Part shown: positions 25,535 through 34,861 of the stretch, one piece after another
Numbering within the stretch: the first letter of the stretch is position 1
How the letters are laid out: every line of letters starts with the position of its first letter
Assembly: GCF_900114925.1 (NCBI RefSeq)
Contig: NZ_FOUR01000003.1
Span: forward strand, 1 to 64,000
Length of the DNA stretch: 64,000 bases
Reading direction: 5' to 3'
Source of the DNA: Marinobacter pelagius
GTDB taxonomy: Bacteria; Pseudomonadota; Gammaproteobacteria; Pseudomonadales; Oleiphilaceae
Position numbers and translations under genes: made by a program
The notes under the pieces: model-generated
The model's database searches: none
What the model was told of the DNA's origin: nothing
What the model saw: the letters and a program-made list of their open reading frames with translations, nothing else

Positions 25535-26443
25535 ATGCTTGATTTTCTGCCTGCACCGCTGAAGGGGACTTTGGCGGCACTTTCGATTTTGTTGAATACC
25601 CTGATCCTGTTCCCCTTCCTGCTTCTGTTCGCACTGATCAAGCTGATCATCCCGGTGACGCCGGTGCGCAAGTTCTGCACCGTGGTGCTCAATAACATTG
25701 CCTGGGTTTGGATTGGCTTCAACAACCTGCTGATGGACATCCTGCACAAGGTGGAGTGGGACGTGCGCGGGGTGGAGAACCTCTGTCGGGAGCACTGGTA
25801 TTTTGTGACCTGCAACCACCAGAGCTGGGCGGATATTCCCGCCATACAGTACGTGCTCAACAGCCGCATTCCCCTGCTGAAGTTCTTCCTGAAGAAACAG
25901 CTGATCTGGGTACCCCTGCTCGGCATCGCCTGGTGGGCCCTGGACTTCCCGTTCATGCACCGCCACACCAAGGAACAGATCGCCAAGCGCCCGGAGCTCA
26001 AGGGCAAGGACATCGCCGCCACCCAGGCTGCCTGTGAGAAGTTCCGCTATACGCCGGTGACCATTTTTAATTTCATGGAAGGCACCCGGTTTACCCCGGA
26101 AAAGCATAAGCGGCAGAACTCGCCCTACAAACACCTGCTCAAGCCCCGCGCCGGCGGGACGGCTTTTGTGTTTGGGGCCATGGGGGAGATGATCCACACC
26201 ATGCTGGATGTGACCATTGTGTATCCCGACGGGCGGAAGGGGTTCTGGGATTACCTGTGCGGGCGGATCCGGCGGATTGTGATTGATGTAAGGGTGCGGG
26301 AAGTGCCGGAGCAGTTTCTGGGGATGGATTATGAGAATGACCGGGAGACGCGGGTGGCGTTTCAGCGATGGGTTAGCGAGATTTGGGCGGAGAAGGACCG
26401 CCGAATTGAAGAGTTGAAGGTGGGCGGTGACTTGGGAGTTTGA
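25535..26443 (+). CDS. PlsC-type acyltransferase (YihG-like)
   Basis: The 302-residue protein opens with one or two hydrophobic helices (LAALSILLNTLILFPFLLLFALI) and carries the lysophospholipid acyltransferase motif NHQSWAD (His-x4-Asp) near residue 95. Downstream are FFLKKQLIWVPLLG, FMEGTRFT near 185, and TIVYPDG. This matches YihG/YihU-neighbourhood acyltransferases that put acyl chains, often unsaturated, on lysophosphatidic acid. It is an inner-membrane enzyme of phospholipid synthesis or remodelling. It could be cotranscribed with the bax-like gene. A palindrome array begins ten bases after its stop. Confidence 0.87.
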   Translation: MLDFLPAPLKGTLAALSILLNTLILFPFLLLFALIKLIIPVTPVRKFCTVVLNNIAWVWIGFNNLLMDILHKVEWDVRGVENLCREHWYFVTCNHQSWADIPAIQYVLNSRIPLLKFFLKKQLIWVPLLGIAWWALDFPFMHRHTKEQIAKRPELKGKDIAATQAACEKFRYTPVTIFNFMEGTRFTPEKHKRQNSPYKHLLKPRAGGTAFVFGAMGEMIHTMLDVTIVYPDGRKGFWDYLCGRIRRIVIDVRVREVPEQFLGMDYENDRETRVAFQRWVSEIWAEKDRRIEELKVGGDLGV

Positions 26444-26452
26444 CGCTAAGTT

Positions 26453-26723
26453 GGGGTCAGAAGAAGGGACTTCTTCAGACCCCGGCGGTGGAGTCGGCGC
26501 CAGGTCGGGGTCTGATGAACTTGTTCATCTGACCCCAATTTGGACGTTAAACTTGGGGTCAGAAGAAAGCTTTCTTCAGACCCCTGGGGTGGAGTCGGCG
26601 CCAGGTCGGGGTCTGATGAAAGCCTTCATCTGACCCCATTTTTATGGCTCTGACTCCGAAGTTCGGCGCTAACTCGGGGTCAGAAGAAAGAATTTCTTCA
26701 GACCCCTGGGGCCATCTGACCCC
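26453..26723. repeat. Array of five GGGGTC palindromes with 102-bp duplication
   Basis: Copies: 26453-26483 (AAGAA, A/A), 26507-26536 (ATGAA, T/T), 26555-26584 (AAGAA, A/A), 26608-26637 (ATGAA, T/T) and 26676-26706 (AAGAA, A/A), with a half copy at 26710-26723. The first pair and second pair, including the shared spacer GGAGTCGGCGCCAGGTC, are a tandem duplication with period 102 bp. It fills the gap between convergent genes. Confidence 0.92.
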
Positions 26724-26731
26724 TTTTTCAC

Positions 26732-29440
26732 TCAAAGCAGCCCCAGCTCGCGGGCTCTTACTATCGCCTGCGTCCGTGACTTCACCTCCAGCTTGGCATT
26801 GATCCGCCTGGCATGAGTCTTCACCGTGTGCAGGGAGATATGCAGCTTGTCGCCAATTTCCTGGTTGGAGAGGCCTTTGGCGATGAGTTCCAGCACTGCC
26901 TGCTCCCGGTCGCTGATGGGTTCGGCGAGGGTTTCGGCGCCTGTCGTGGTGGCCTTGATACCGAACAGGTTGCCCAGGGCGTCTTTGAACTTGCTGTCTT
27001 CCAGCTGGCCGTAGCTTTTCTCCATCAGTTCCTGCAGCTCCGCCCGCAGTTCGGTGAAGGGGCTGATGAAGTGTTCGGTGGCGGCTTCTTCGACTACGGC
27101 TGTCAGGACCTTGCGGGCCGGGTTCAGGCCTTTCTCTTCGTTCAGCAATACGGCTTCCAGCAGGCGGATGTGCAGCTCGACGCCCCAGGGGATGGCCTTG
27201 CCGTAGCGGTCGCGGATGCCCTCGAGGGTTTCCCGGGCCCGGATGCCGTCCCCTCTCGCCAGGTCTACGCGCACCTGCAGGCAGTCGAGCAGGCCGGGCA
27301 TCATGGGGAAAAGTTCCGGCACGCAGCCGCTGTCCCGGTAGGGTTGGAGTTTCTGGAGGGCCTGGACAGCGCTTTCGATCTGGTTCTGGGCCAGCCAGCA
27401 CGTAGCTTTCAGGGCTTCCAGAACCGGTACGAACAGGGATTCATCCACCTGCCAGGCATGCATAGTGCGCTCGGCACGGCCGATCCAGACGAAAGCGTCT
27501 TCCAGGCGGTTCTCGCCCCGGCAGATCAGTACCCGGATGGCCATGGCCAGTAGCAGACCCAGATCCCGGGTCTGTTCGGCGTGTCGACCGCACAGCACCA
27601 ACAGGCGATCGGCCTCGGCGATCCGACCCTGGTGCCAGAGTACCAGTACAAGATTCAGTTGCAGGCGGGTTTCACCAATCCGTGCCGGCCGTGCCAACTC
27701 CTGCATCGCGGTATCCAGGCCGGTACGCAGCAGTTGTTCAGCATGGCGAAGCGCCCCCTTGCCCAACTCGATACGGGCATGGGAATACACCGCCAGGGCT
27801 TCGGAGCCGGAATCCCCCGCTTCTCTGGCAAGGCGTGAGGCAGCCCGGTTCGCTTCCCGGGCTTCGGCAAACTGCCCGGCGGCACACAAGGCGCTGGAGC
27901 GTACGATCTGGGTGACCAGCTGTCCCTGGGGCGAGAGGTCGCCCTCCGCAAGTGCCTGGTCTGCCATTTCCAGGGCAGGCTGCACCTTGCCCTCACCCCG
28001 CAGGATAAAGGCCTGGAGCGCGGCGATACGGGCGTTGTGTTCTTCCCGGTCTTCCTCGGAGAGATCATCCAGCAGCGCCCTCGCCTGCTTGAACTGGCCA
28101 CCGATGGCGTGGACCCAACTGTACACGATCCGCAGACGGGCGCTGCGTTCGAGCAGGGTTACCGGAAGGCTTTTGCGCAACCGCAGCAGCGAGGCGGTGT
28201 CCTGGCCCAGGAGCAAGGCCTCCGAGCCCTCGGAGGCAATCCGGATTACTTCATCTCCATTCCCCGCCAGCAGGGCATAACGCAAGGCTTCAGGGAACTG
28301 CTGGCGCTCGCCAAACCAGCGGCTGGCAATGGTCATCCGGGCTTCGTAGCCAACCATGGGGGACGTTCGCAGCCATTCCTGCATCAACGGGTTCAGGCGA
28401 TACCACCGGCCGCGACCCGGCATCGGGCGGATTGGCAGGCCCTGCTCAAACACCTGGGAGGGCAACAAAGCAACCTCGGGCAGCGCCGACTGGAGTGCCA
28501 GCAGTAGCTCGTCGGAACAAAGCTCGAGTTCAGCGATGGCGCGAACCGAGCGGACCTGGCCCGGCGTCAGTCCGCCCAGAACCGAGTCCTTCAGGAAACG
28601 TTCCACGCTCGGGCTTTCCTGGATAGGTTTGCGTTCCAGCTCCCGCTGCACTTCGCGGCGGTAGAGAGCCAACGGCGTGGCCCAACCCTCGGTAAGGTCG
28701 TACAGGTTATCAACGGCGACACTGGTGAGTTTGTTGGCCGCCAGTTCCTGGCTGAAGAAATCGAAAGTTTCCGGGCGGGAAAATTCAAAAACCGAAGGGC
28801 CGAGACGGGTAAACCGGTTCTCCAGCTCCAGGCCGTGGGTTTCAAACGGCAGGCCACGGCGGGAAATCAGCACGGCACACAGGTTGGCAGGCAGGTCTTT
28901 GGTCAGTTGCTGCAGCAATGGCGTCACCGCGGGATTGCTCAGGCTGTGCAGGTTATCCAGCACCAGCACCTGCATGGCACCATCCGACTGGCGGGCATGG
29001 GCCACAAGCATCATGGCCAGGGCATCGGAAAAACCGGCGCCGCCCTGCAACGCGCTTTCCAGCGCTTCGGGCATGTCAAAGGCCATGGAAAGCAGGGTCA
29101 GGAATCGGGTGGGGGCGTTATCCTGCGGAGTCAGTGAGACCCAGCGGAGTTCTTTGTCACTGACATAGCGGTTGCCCAGGGCGCTCAGGACGGAATGGGA
29201 TTTACCGTACCCGCTGGGGGCTTCTACAAGCACCGCATGGCTGGGCGATATGGCCTGGTTTATCCACTCATCGACAACCGGCCGGGCGAGCATATCGCTC
29301 GGTATCGATGGTACCCGGACTCGCTGGCGAAGCAGATCACGCACCAGCTCCCCACGCTGAAGGCCGTTATTGGCAGACTGAAATTCGTCGTTGGCGGCCT
29401 TGCCGTCACTGAATGGTTTCACACACTGCCCCGCTGACAA
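26732..29440 (-). CDS. MalT-type LuxR-family regulator
   Basis: The 902-residue protein is a large STAND-type regulator. The NTP-binding region has Walker A APSGYGKSHS near residue 76 and a Walker B-like VLVLDNLHSL near 164. A long helical-repeat sensor region follows, and a LuxR HTH closes the protein (ISDREQAVLELIAKGLSNQEIGDKLHISLHTVKTHARRINAKLEV, residues about 840-885). MalT and AlkS are the known models: ATP and an inducer make the protein multimerise and activate promoters. The neighbouring DUF1329/DUF1302 genes on the same strand are likely targets. The start is uncertain: TTG 29440 or GTG 29422. Confidence 0.88.
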   Translation of the reverse strand: MSAGQCVKPFSDGKAANDEFQSANNGLQRGELVRDLLRQRVRVPSIPSDMLARPVVDEWINQAISPSHAVLVEAPSGYGKSHSVLSALGNRYVSDKELRWVSLTPQDNAPTRFLTLLSMAFDMPEALESALQGGAGFSDALAMMLVAHARQSDGAMQVLVLDNLHSLSNPAVTPLLQQLTKDLPANLCAVLISRRGLPFETHGLELENRFTRLGPSVFEFSRPETFDFFSQELAANKLTSVAVDNLYDLTEGWATPLALYRREVQRELERKPIQESPSVERFLKDSVLGGLTPGQVRSVRAIAELELCSDELLLALQSALPEVALLPSQVFEQGLPIRPMPGRGRWYRLNPLMQEWLRTSPMVGYEARMTIASRWFGERQQFPEALRYALLAGNGDEVIRIASEGSEALLLGQDTASLLRLRKSLPVTLLERSARLRIVYSWVHAIGGQFKQARALLDDLSEEDREEHNARIAALQAFILRGEGKVQPALEMADQALAEGDLSPQGQLVTQIVRSSALCAAGQFAEAREANRAASRLAREAGDSGSEALAVYSHARIELGKGALRHAEQLLRTGLDTAMQELARPARIGETRLQLNLVLVLWHQGRIAEADRLLVLCGRHAEQTRDLGLLLAMAIRVLICRGENRLEDAFVWIGRAERTMHAWQVDESLFVPVLEALKATCWLAQNQIESAVQALQKLQPYRDSGCVPELFPMMPGLLDCLQVRVDLARGDGIRARETLEGIRDRYGKAIPWGVELHIRLLEAVLLNEEKGLNPARKVLTAVVEEAATEHFISPFTELRAELQELMEKSYGQLEDSKFKDALGNLFGIKATTTGAETLAEPISDREQAVLELIAKGLSNQEIGDKLHISLHTVKTHARRINAKLEVKSRTQAIVRARELGLL

Positions 29441-29768
29441 CCGGCCGGACGAAGAAACGCCTTGGGCCGCAATTGGAAGAATCCAATGACTTTTGAGTGA
29501 CGACCTGCTTTGGGTACGCCTTTAGTATGAGTGGAAGGTTAAACCAAAGGGGGGTTGGGCTGCAAAGGTTTGGGGTGTGGGATGGGGTTGGCGGCTGGCA
29601 CTGGGGTCTGAAGAACTTGTTCTTCTGACCCCGAGTTAGGTCGAAGATGGGGTCAGATGAAAAGGATTTCATCTGACCCCTGGGGTGTGGCTGACTTCGA
29701 GTTGGGGCCAAGATGGGGTCAGATGAAGGTTTTCATCAGACCCCTGTGTCATGACCCCCGGGGTTGGC
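29441..29768. other. Intergenic region between regulator and DUF1329 gene
   Basis: No gene is seen in these 328 bp. The part next to the regulator start (29441-29600) is AT-richer and should hold its promoter, though no clear hexamers were identified; the rest holds three palindromes. Confidence 0.5.
29603..29744. repeat. Three GGGGTC palindromes
   Basis: Copies at 29603-29632 (AAGAA, T/T), 29649-29680 (ATGAA, A/T, centre enlarged) and 29715-29744 (ATGAA, A/A). They lie downstream of the DUF1329 gene stop. Confidence 0.9.
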
Positions 29769-31130
29769 TTAGCGGGTGCCCGCGCGGCGCAGGGCGGCCG
29801 GGGTGTAGTCGCGGGAGCGGCGGTCGATACCGAAGGTGTACGGGTTCTCTTCCTCGTTGGTCAGGCCCAGGGCCAGGTAGCGACCGGAGAGGAGATCGTA
29901 CAGGGTTTCGATGGCGTACCAGGGTACAACCTGATCGTAGAACTGGACCGCATGGGCTTCGGCCACACGCCAGAGCTCGCCACGACCGTCGAAGTGGTCG
30001 ATGACAGAGGCCTGCCAGGTGTCTTCGTCGATGAAGAAGTCACGCTGGGCGTAGATGTGACGCTCGCCTTCTTTCAGGGTTGCGCGCACGTGCCATACCC
30101 GGTGCAGTTCATAGCGGGTGAAGTCCTGGTTGATATGGCCGGCCTTGACGATCTGGTCGTAGGTCAGGTCCGGGTCCATCAGCTTGTAGGAGTTGTACGG
30201 AATGTACATTTCCTTCTTGCCCACCAGCTCCCAGTTGTACTTGTCCGGAGCGCCGTTGAACATGTCGAAGTTGTCGGAGGTACGCATACCGTCGGAAGCG
30301 GTACCCGGGCCGTCATAGGCAACCTGCGGTGCACGACGAACCCGACGCTGACCGGCGTTATAGATCCACGCACGGCGGGGCTCGGCGACCTGATCGAGGG
30401 TCTCGTGAACCAGGAGCACGTTACCCGCCAGGCGCGCCGGCGCGGTGATGGCCTGACGGAAGTAGAACAGTACGTTCGCGTCGTCTTCCGGGCTGTAGTC
30501 CTCAAGGTAGGTCCGCCAGGTCAGTTCGTCCTGGAAACGGACCACAGAGAACGCGCCACCGGCGGTCGGAGTTACCTGGCCAACGTTACGCTGGACCGAA
30601 CCACCCCGATAGCGGGTGATGTGGTTCCAGATTACTTCCAGGCCGTTCTGCGGGATCGGGAACGGTGTGGCGCTCTGGTAGTTGCCCAGACCGTTACCGT
30701 CCTTGATCAGCTCGGATTTGGTCGCATTCTCGACCGTTTCTTCCATGACCGCTTCCGGGTATGCCGCGGTACGATGGGTCTCGTACACCGGCATGAAGTA
30801 GTCGTCGTACTTCTTGATCATCGCAACCTGGCCGGGAGACAGATTCTCCGCGTACTGGTCCACGTTGCTCTGATCGATCACGAACTTCGGCTTTTCGTTC
30901 GGGAACGGGTTCACGTAGATGCCGTCACCCTTGTAGCCGGCCGGAGGGGTGGTCAACCCGCCGTCCCAGGCCGGAATGGCTCCACCGTTACCGGCTTTCT
31001 CGGCACCCATTGGTGTCAGGGAGTCACCCAGCTTGGCTGCCTCCGCCGCAGAAACCGCACCCCAGGCCTGGCCGGCACACAGACTGGCAGCCAGGACACC
31101 TGTGGTCAGTAGTTTCTTGTTCAGTCTCAT
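29769..31130 (-). CDS. DUF1329 outer-membrane-associated protein
   Basis: A 453-residue exported protein; the signal MRLNKKLLTTGVLAASLCAGQAWG is cut before AVSAAEAAKLG. The start AKLGDSLTPMGAEKAGN and the later PIPQNGLEVIWNHITRYRG and WHVRATLKEGERHIYAQRDFF stretches are hallmarks of DUF1329, a family with a LolA/LolB-like fold. DUF1329 genes are usually paired with DUF1302, as here (33-bp gap), and often sit near RND (MMPL) transporters or degradation genes. A role in envelope lipid or hydrophobic compound trafficking is inferred. It is the second gene of a two-gene unit and is probably under the adjacent MalT-type regulator. Confidence 0.9.
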   Translation of the reverse strand: MRLNKKLLTTGVLAASLCAGQAWGAVSAAEAAKLGDSLTPMGAEKAGNGGAIPAWDGGLTTPPAGYKGDGIYVNPFPNEKPKFVIDQSNVDQYAENLSPGQVAMIKKYDDYFMPVYETHRTAAYPEAVMEETVENATKSELIKDGNGLGNYQSATPFPIPQNGLEVIWNHITRYRGGSVQRNVGQVTPTAGGAFSVVRFQDELTWRTYLEDYSPEDDANVLFYFRQAITAPARLAGNVLLVHETLDQVAEPRRAWIYNAGQRRVRRAPQVAYDGPGTASDGMRTSDNFDMFNGAPDKYNWELVGKKEMYIPYNSYKLMDPDLTYDQIVKAGHINQDFTRYELHRVWHVRATLKEGERHIYAQRDFFIDEDTWQASVIDHFDGRGELWRVAEAHAVQFYDQVVPWYAIETLYDLLSGRYLALGLTNEEENPYTFGIDRRSRDYTPAALRRAGTR

Positions 31131-31163
31131 TTAGGTTTCCTCGTCAGACGAATTGTTTCCGGT

Positions 31164-32996
31164 TCAGAAGGAGTACGAAACGCTCGCGCTCACGAAATCT
31201 CGGTCAGTCAACTCGTTATACGGCTTCCCGCCGAAAAAGTTTGTATAACCGATATTACCGGTAATCCTGTTCTGGTACACCGCCTGCAGGGACAGGCCGA
31301 TCGCCTTGCTACCCTCGTTGAAGGCGCCACCCGGCTGCGGGCTGTAACCTTTCACGTCGTGGCTCCAGGCCAGCTGCGGGGACAGGTTGATACCGGCGAT
31401 CGCATTCGGGTAATCCCACACGAAACGGGCGCGGTAGCCCCAGGAGAAGTCGGTGGTGAAGCCGTCTGTTGTACAGTAGGTGTCGTTCAGGTTCAATTCC
31501 TCACAACCGCCGCCCGGGCGAGTGCCAATAGCAAACGTACCGGAGCGGCCGTACAGAGCCTCGTCTTCATCCGGCAGATCGTGCACGTAGGTGGCACCAA
31601 ACTCGGTGATAAAGGACAGACGGCTGGCACCCATCACCTGATCGAAGAATTTGATCAGGGTGAATTGGGCCTGGGAGACCTTGAAGGTGTCCCAACCGGA
31701 CACGTCCTGGCCTGCAAGACTGGCACCACCGGCCTCAGCCTCACGCTGGTCCTGGAGCAAACTGGCGTTCTCCCCGGTGACCGGGTTCTCAAGTTGAATA
31801 CCGCCGTAGATCAGTTCGAAGGCGTTCCACTGAAGCGGCAGGTTCTCTCGGAAGCTGTATTCTGCACCCAGGGACCAGCCACCGGGGGTGGTGGTGTTGA
31901 TGCTGATACCATAGAGATCGATGTTCTCCGGATATTCGATGTAGTAAGACGGGAAGCTCACACCATTTTCCGGATCATTTACGACACCGCTGACATAAGG
32001 CAGACGGCTGTTGTATTTGATGTAGTAGAAGCCCAGCTCGGAATCGTTCAGGGCCGGCACGTACCAGCGCATGGCGATACCGAACTGATCTTTTTCGTCG
32101 GCCTCACGATCACCGACGCGGGGCGCAATGAAACCCTGAGCGTAGGCCTGGGAGTCCGGCAACTGGCCGGCCAGCAGTACCGGGCCACAGCCGTCGGCAG
32201 CAAAGTCGTTGGTGGAGAAGAAGGTGCCGCAGTCGTCCGGACGGACCGGTTCCCAGTCAGTCTGAACAAAGGTTTCCAGGGTGATGTTCTGGGTGACACC
32301 TGCGGAGGCATAGAACATTTCCACCGGCAGCAACGCGTCTTTCAGCTGTGAACCCGGTGCCCGGAAAGCCGGGACGTCCACCGGGTTGATGGTGTTGATA
32401 CCGCCCTGGATGAAGGTACTCTCACCCCAGCTGACCACCTGCTTACCATAACGCAGGCTCACGGGAACATTGCCGAAATACCAGTCGGAGAAGACATAGG
32501 CGTCAAGGAATTCACCACCTGAGGCGTTATCCTTGGCCTCCGGGTTGAGCTCACGCTGCTGGCCAACGAAGTCCACTGCACGACTCTCGTCCTTCAGTTC
32601 GAAGTCGTACCAGTAACGGCCACGGACGAAACCGCCCACACGGGTGAGGGTGTCACTGTCCACCGCATAATCCAGGAACAGCTCACTGTTGCCTTTGACA
32701 ATCTTGGAGTACGTGTCGCCTTTGTCGAAGTTCAGGTTGCCGTCGTCGTAGTTGTTGGTTGAGGCACCTACGTCGGTGTCGGCATACTCTGGTCCCAGGT
32801 TACCCTGGGCAATCAGACGGCGGTCCTGGTCCTCAAGCCGCCACCCGGCACCAGCTGACAGCGTCGTATTGAACTGGGCTTCCACGTCTCCCATGTAAAA
32901 CGAATAGGCGGACGCCTGGCCGGCGGCACCGGCGGCAATCGCCACGGCCAGCGGTAGTTTGGTCCAACGCTGCCATTGATGAGTTTTTCTTGTCAT
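31164..32996 (-). CDS. DUF1302 outer-membrane beta-barrel protein
   Basis: ATG 32996 gives 610 residues with a twin-basic signal (MTRKTHQWQRWTKLPLAVAIAAGAAGQASA). A GTG 33050 would add 18 residues before this signal and is less likely. The mature part is beta-strand rich, with blocks FNTTLSAGAGWRLEDQDRRLIAQGN, VSLRYGKQVVSWGESTFIQGGINTINPVDV and a final strand FVSASVSYSF ending in aromatic Phe, as expected of outer-membrane barrels. DUF1302 proteins accompany DUF1329 proteins and are induced during growth on hydrophobic substrates in several bacteria. It is upstream of, and cotranscribed with, the DUF1329 gene. Confidence 0.9.
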   Translation of the reverse strand: MTRKTHQWQRWTKLPLAVAIAAGAAGQASAYSFYMGDVEAQFNTTLSAGAGWRLEDQDRRLIAQGNLGPEYADTDVGASTNNYDDGNLNFDKGDTYSKIVKGNSELFLDYAVDSDTLTRVGGFVRGRYWYDFELKDESRAVDFVGQQRELNPEAKDNASGGEFLDAYVFSDWYFGNVPVSLRYGKQVVSWGESTFIQGGINTINPVDVPAFRAPGSQLKDALLPVEMFYASAGVTQNITLETFVQTDWEPVRPDDCGTFFSTNDFAADGCGPVLLAGQLPDSQAYAQGFIAPRVGDREADEKDQFGIAMRWYVPALNDSELGFYYIKYNSRLPYVSGVVNDPENGVSFPSYYIEYPENIDLYGISINTTTPGGWSLGAEYSFRENLPLQWNAFELIYGGIQLENPVTGENASLLQDQREAEAGGASLAGQDVSGWDTFKVSQAQFTLIKFFDQVMGASRLSFITEFGATYVHDLPDEDEALYGRSGTFAIGTRPGGGCEELNLNDTYCTTDGFTTDFSWGYRARFVWDYPNAIAGINLSPQLAWSHDVKGYSPQPGGAFNEGSKAIGLSLQAVYQNRITGNIGYTNFFGGKPYNELTDRDFVSASVSYSF

Positions 32997-33050
32997 TGGA
33001 AGGCTACTCCATTGTTGTTCTGAGTCGCTGCTCTGATTATTGGTGTTCAC

Positions 33051-33395
33051 GATGTATTGGAGGCTTCATGCACAGTGCTCGTGATGTTGGCACTATAGCT
33101 AACGCTGTTCGGGGCTTTGATCAGTCAAAAGTATGATTTTGCTATCACACCTCGCCGGCCGCCCTGTTGATTCGCACTGTGAATCACTATAGACAAGAAA
33201 TTTGGTTGCAACCAATAAAAAAGCGGTCAGTAAACAAGGGGTTTGGATGCCTGACTTGGGTGGGAATGAAAATGGGGTCAGATGAAGACCTTCATCTGAC
33301 CCCGAGTTAGAGGCTCGCCCCAAGTGGGAGTGAAGTTGGGGTCAGAAGAAGGCTTTCTTCAGACCCCTGAGTTTGGCCAGCCCCCGGAGTTCGCC
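33051..33395. other. Upstream region of the DUF1302 gene
   Basis: These 345 bp hold no gene. The segment 33070-33250 is AT-rich and is the expected location of the DUF1302 promoter and of binding sites for the MalT-type regulator; no direct-repeat operator was recognised by eye. Two palindromes follow at 33274 and 33338. Confidence 0.5.
33274..33367. repeat. GGGGTC palindrome pair
   Basis: Copies at 33274-33303 (ATGAA, A/T) and 33338-33367 (AAGAA, A/A) lie between the thiolase stop and the DUF1302 upstream region. Confidence 0.9.
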
Positions 33396-34580
33396 TCAGA
33401 GCATTTCAATGGCCATGGCAGTCGCCTCGCCGCCACCAATGCACAGGGCGGCAATGCCCTTCTTCTTGCCATAGTGCTTCAGCGAGTGCATCAGGGTAAC
33501 CAGCAGGCGGGAGCCGGTGGAGCCTACTGGGTGGCCCTGGGCGCAGGCGCCGCCGTGGATGTTGACCTTTTCCGGGTCCAGGCCCAGTTCCTTGATCGGC
33601 ATCATGGCGACCATGGCGAAGGCTTCATTGATTTCGAACAGGTCGACGTCTTCCTTGCTCCAACCGGTCTTCGCGAACAGGGTTTCGATGGCGCCCACCG
33701 GTGCGCAGGTGAACTCGGACGGATGCTGGGATTGTGTGCTGTGGGCAACAATCCGGGCCATGGGCTTGAGGCCGCGCTTCTCGGCCTCGGATTCGCGCAT
33801 CAGCAGCAGTGCGGAAGCGCCGTCGGAGATGGAGGAGGAGTTGGCGGCGGTCACCGTGCCATCTTTCTTGAACGCCGGGCGCAGGCTGGGGATCTTGTCA
33901 ATGTTGGCGTTGTGGGGCTGCTCGTCATCCTCGACAACGACCTCACCTTTGCGGGTCTTGACGGTCACCGGGATGATTTCCTCTTTCAGCAGACCTGCTT
34001 CGATGGCTTTCTTCGCGCGGGTCAGGGATTGGATGGCGTATTCGTCCATTTCCTCGCGGGTGTAGCCTTTTTTGTCCGCCATATCCTGGGCGAAGGCGCC
34101 CATCAGTCGGCCGGTCTCGGCATCTTCAAGGCCGTCCAGGAACATGTGGTCCTGCGGCGCCTGGCCGGGGCCCATGCGGTAACCTTTGCGGGCACCGAGG
34201 AGCACGTAAGGTGCGTTGGACATGCTCTCCATGCCACCGGCGACCATGACGTCGTTGCTGCCAGCCTTGATCAGGTCGTGGGCGAACATCGCGGCTTTCA
34301 TGCCGGAGCCGCAGAGTTTGTTGATGGTGGTGGCACCGGTGTTGTCCGGAAGACCGGCCAGACGCATCGCCTGACGGGCCGGACCCTGTTTGAGACCGGC
34401 GGGCAGAACGTTGCCCATGATCACTTCCTGGACGTCCGCAGGCTGCAGGCCAGCGCGCTTGACCGCTTCGGCAATGGTGAGCGCGCCGAGTTCCGGGGCG
34501 GAGACGTCCGCCAGGCTGCCCATGAAGCCGCCCATGGGGGTGCGGACGCCGCTTACGATGACTACGTTGTCGTTGCTCAT
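33396..34580 (-). CDS. Acetyl-CoA C-acetyltransferase (thiolase)
   Basis: ATG 34580 gives 394 residues beginning MSNDNVVIVSGVRTPMGGF. A longer frame to 34634 only translates a palindrome and is rejected. Catalytic residues of biosynthetic thiolases are visible: the nucleophile Cys in NKLCGSGMKA near residue 89, the His in GGACAQGHPVGSTGSR near 348, and the second Cys in CIGGGEATA near 378. It condenses or cleaves acetoacetyl-CoA. It resembles AtoB/PhaA more than the fatty-oxidation FadA; without neighbours from one pathway the physiological role stays open. It is flanked by palindromes on both sides and appears monocistronic. Confidence 0.9.
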   Translation of the reverse strand: MSNDNVVIVSGVRTPMGGFMGSLADVSAPELGALTIAEAVKRAGLQPADVQEVIMGNVLPAGLKQGPARQAMRLAGLPDNTGATTINKLCGSGMKAAMFAHDLIKAGSNDVMVAGGMESMSNAPYVLLGARKGYRMGPGQAPQDHMFLDGLEDAETGRLMGAFAQDMADKKGYTREEMDEYAIQSLTRAKKAIEAGLLKEEIIPVTVKTRKGEVVVEDDEQPHNANIDKIPSLRPAFKKDGTVTAANSSSISDGASALLLMRESEAEKRGLKPMARIVAHSTQSQHPSEFTCAPVGAIETLFAKTGWSKEDVDLFEINEAFAMVAMMPIKELGLDPEKVNIHGGACAQGHPVGSTGSRLLVTLMHSLKHYGKKKGIAALCIGGGEATAMAIEML

Positions 34581-34612
34581 TGGTGTTGGACCTCTCGGTT
34601 TGATCTGTTGGT

Positions 34613-34835
34613 GGGGTCTGATGAACGCTTTCATCTGACCCCTTTTTTTGTTTTTTGAGTTGGGGGTTGGTTGAACATGGGGTCAGAAGAACAAGTTCTT
34701 CAGACCCCTGAGTTAGATCAGACTCCTGAGTTGAAATTGGGGTCTGAAGAAAGCCTTCTTCTGACCCCGTGTTAGTGGTTTGGCTCGGGGTCCGGTTCCA
34801 AGATGGGGTCAGAAGAACGAAGCTCTTCAGACCCC
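34613..34835. repeat. Four GGGGTC palindromes between thiolase and zapE
   Basis: Copies: 34613-34642 (ATGAA, T/T), 34679-34708 (AAGAA, A/A), 34739-34768 (AAGAA, T/T) and 34805-34835 (AAGAA, A/A, one arm shortened). The first is followed by seven T on the plus strand. Motifs CCTGAGTTA and AAGATGGGG recur in the spacers. Confidence 0.9.
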
Positions 34836-34861
34836 TGAGTTAAATCAGACCCTTTCCCCAC

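Noticed and set aside
29751..31112. Frame of 453 codons opposite the DUF1329 gene
   Set aside because: The minus-strand product has a signal peptide and family motifs; the plus-strand one is its mirror with none.
34581..34634. N-terminal extension of the thiolase (18 codons)
   Set aside because: It translates a palindrome; the ATG at 34580 starts the conserved thiolase N-terminus.
33324..34658. Frame opposite the thiolase
   Set aside because: It begins and ends inside palindromes and is antisense to a clear thiolase.
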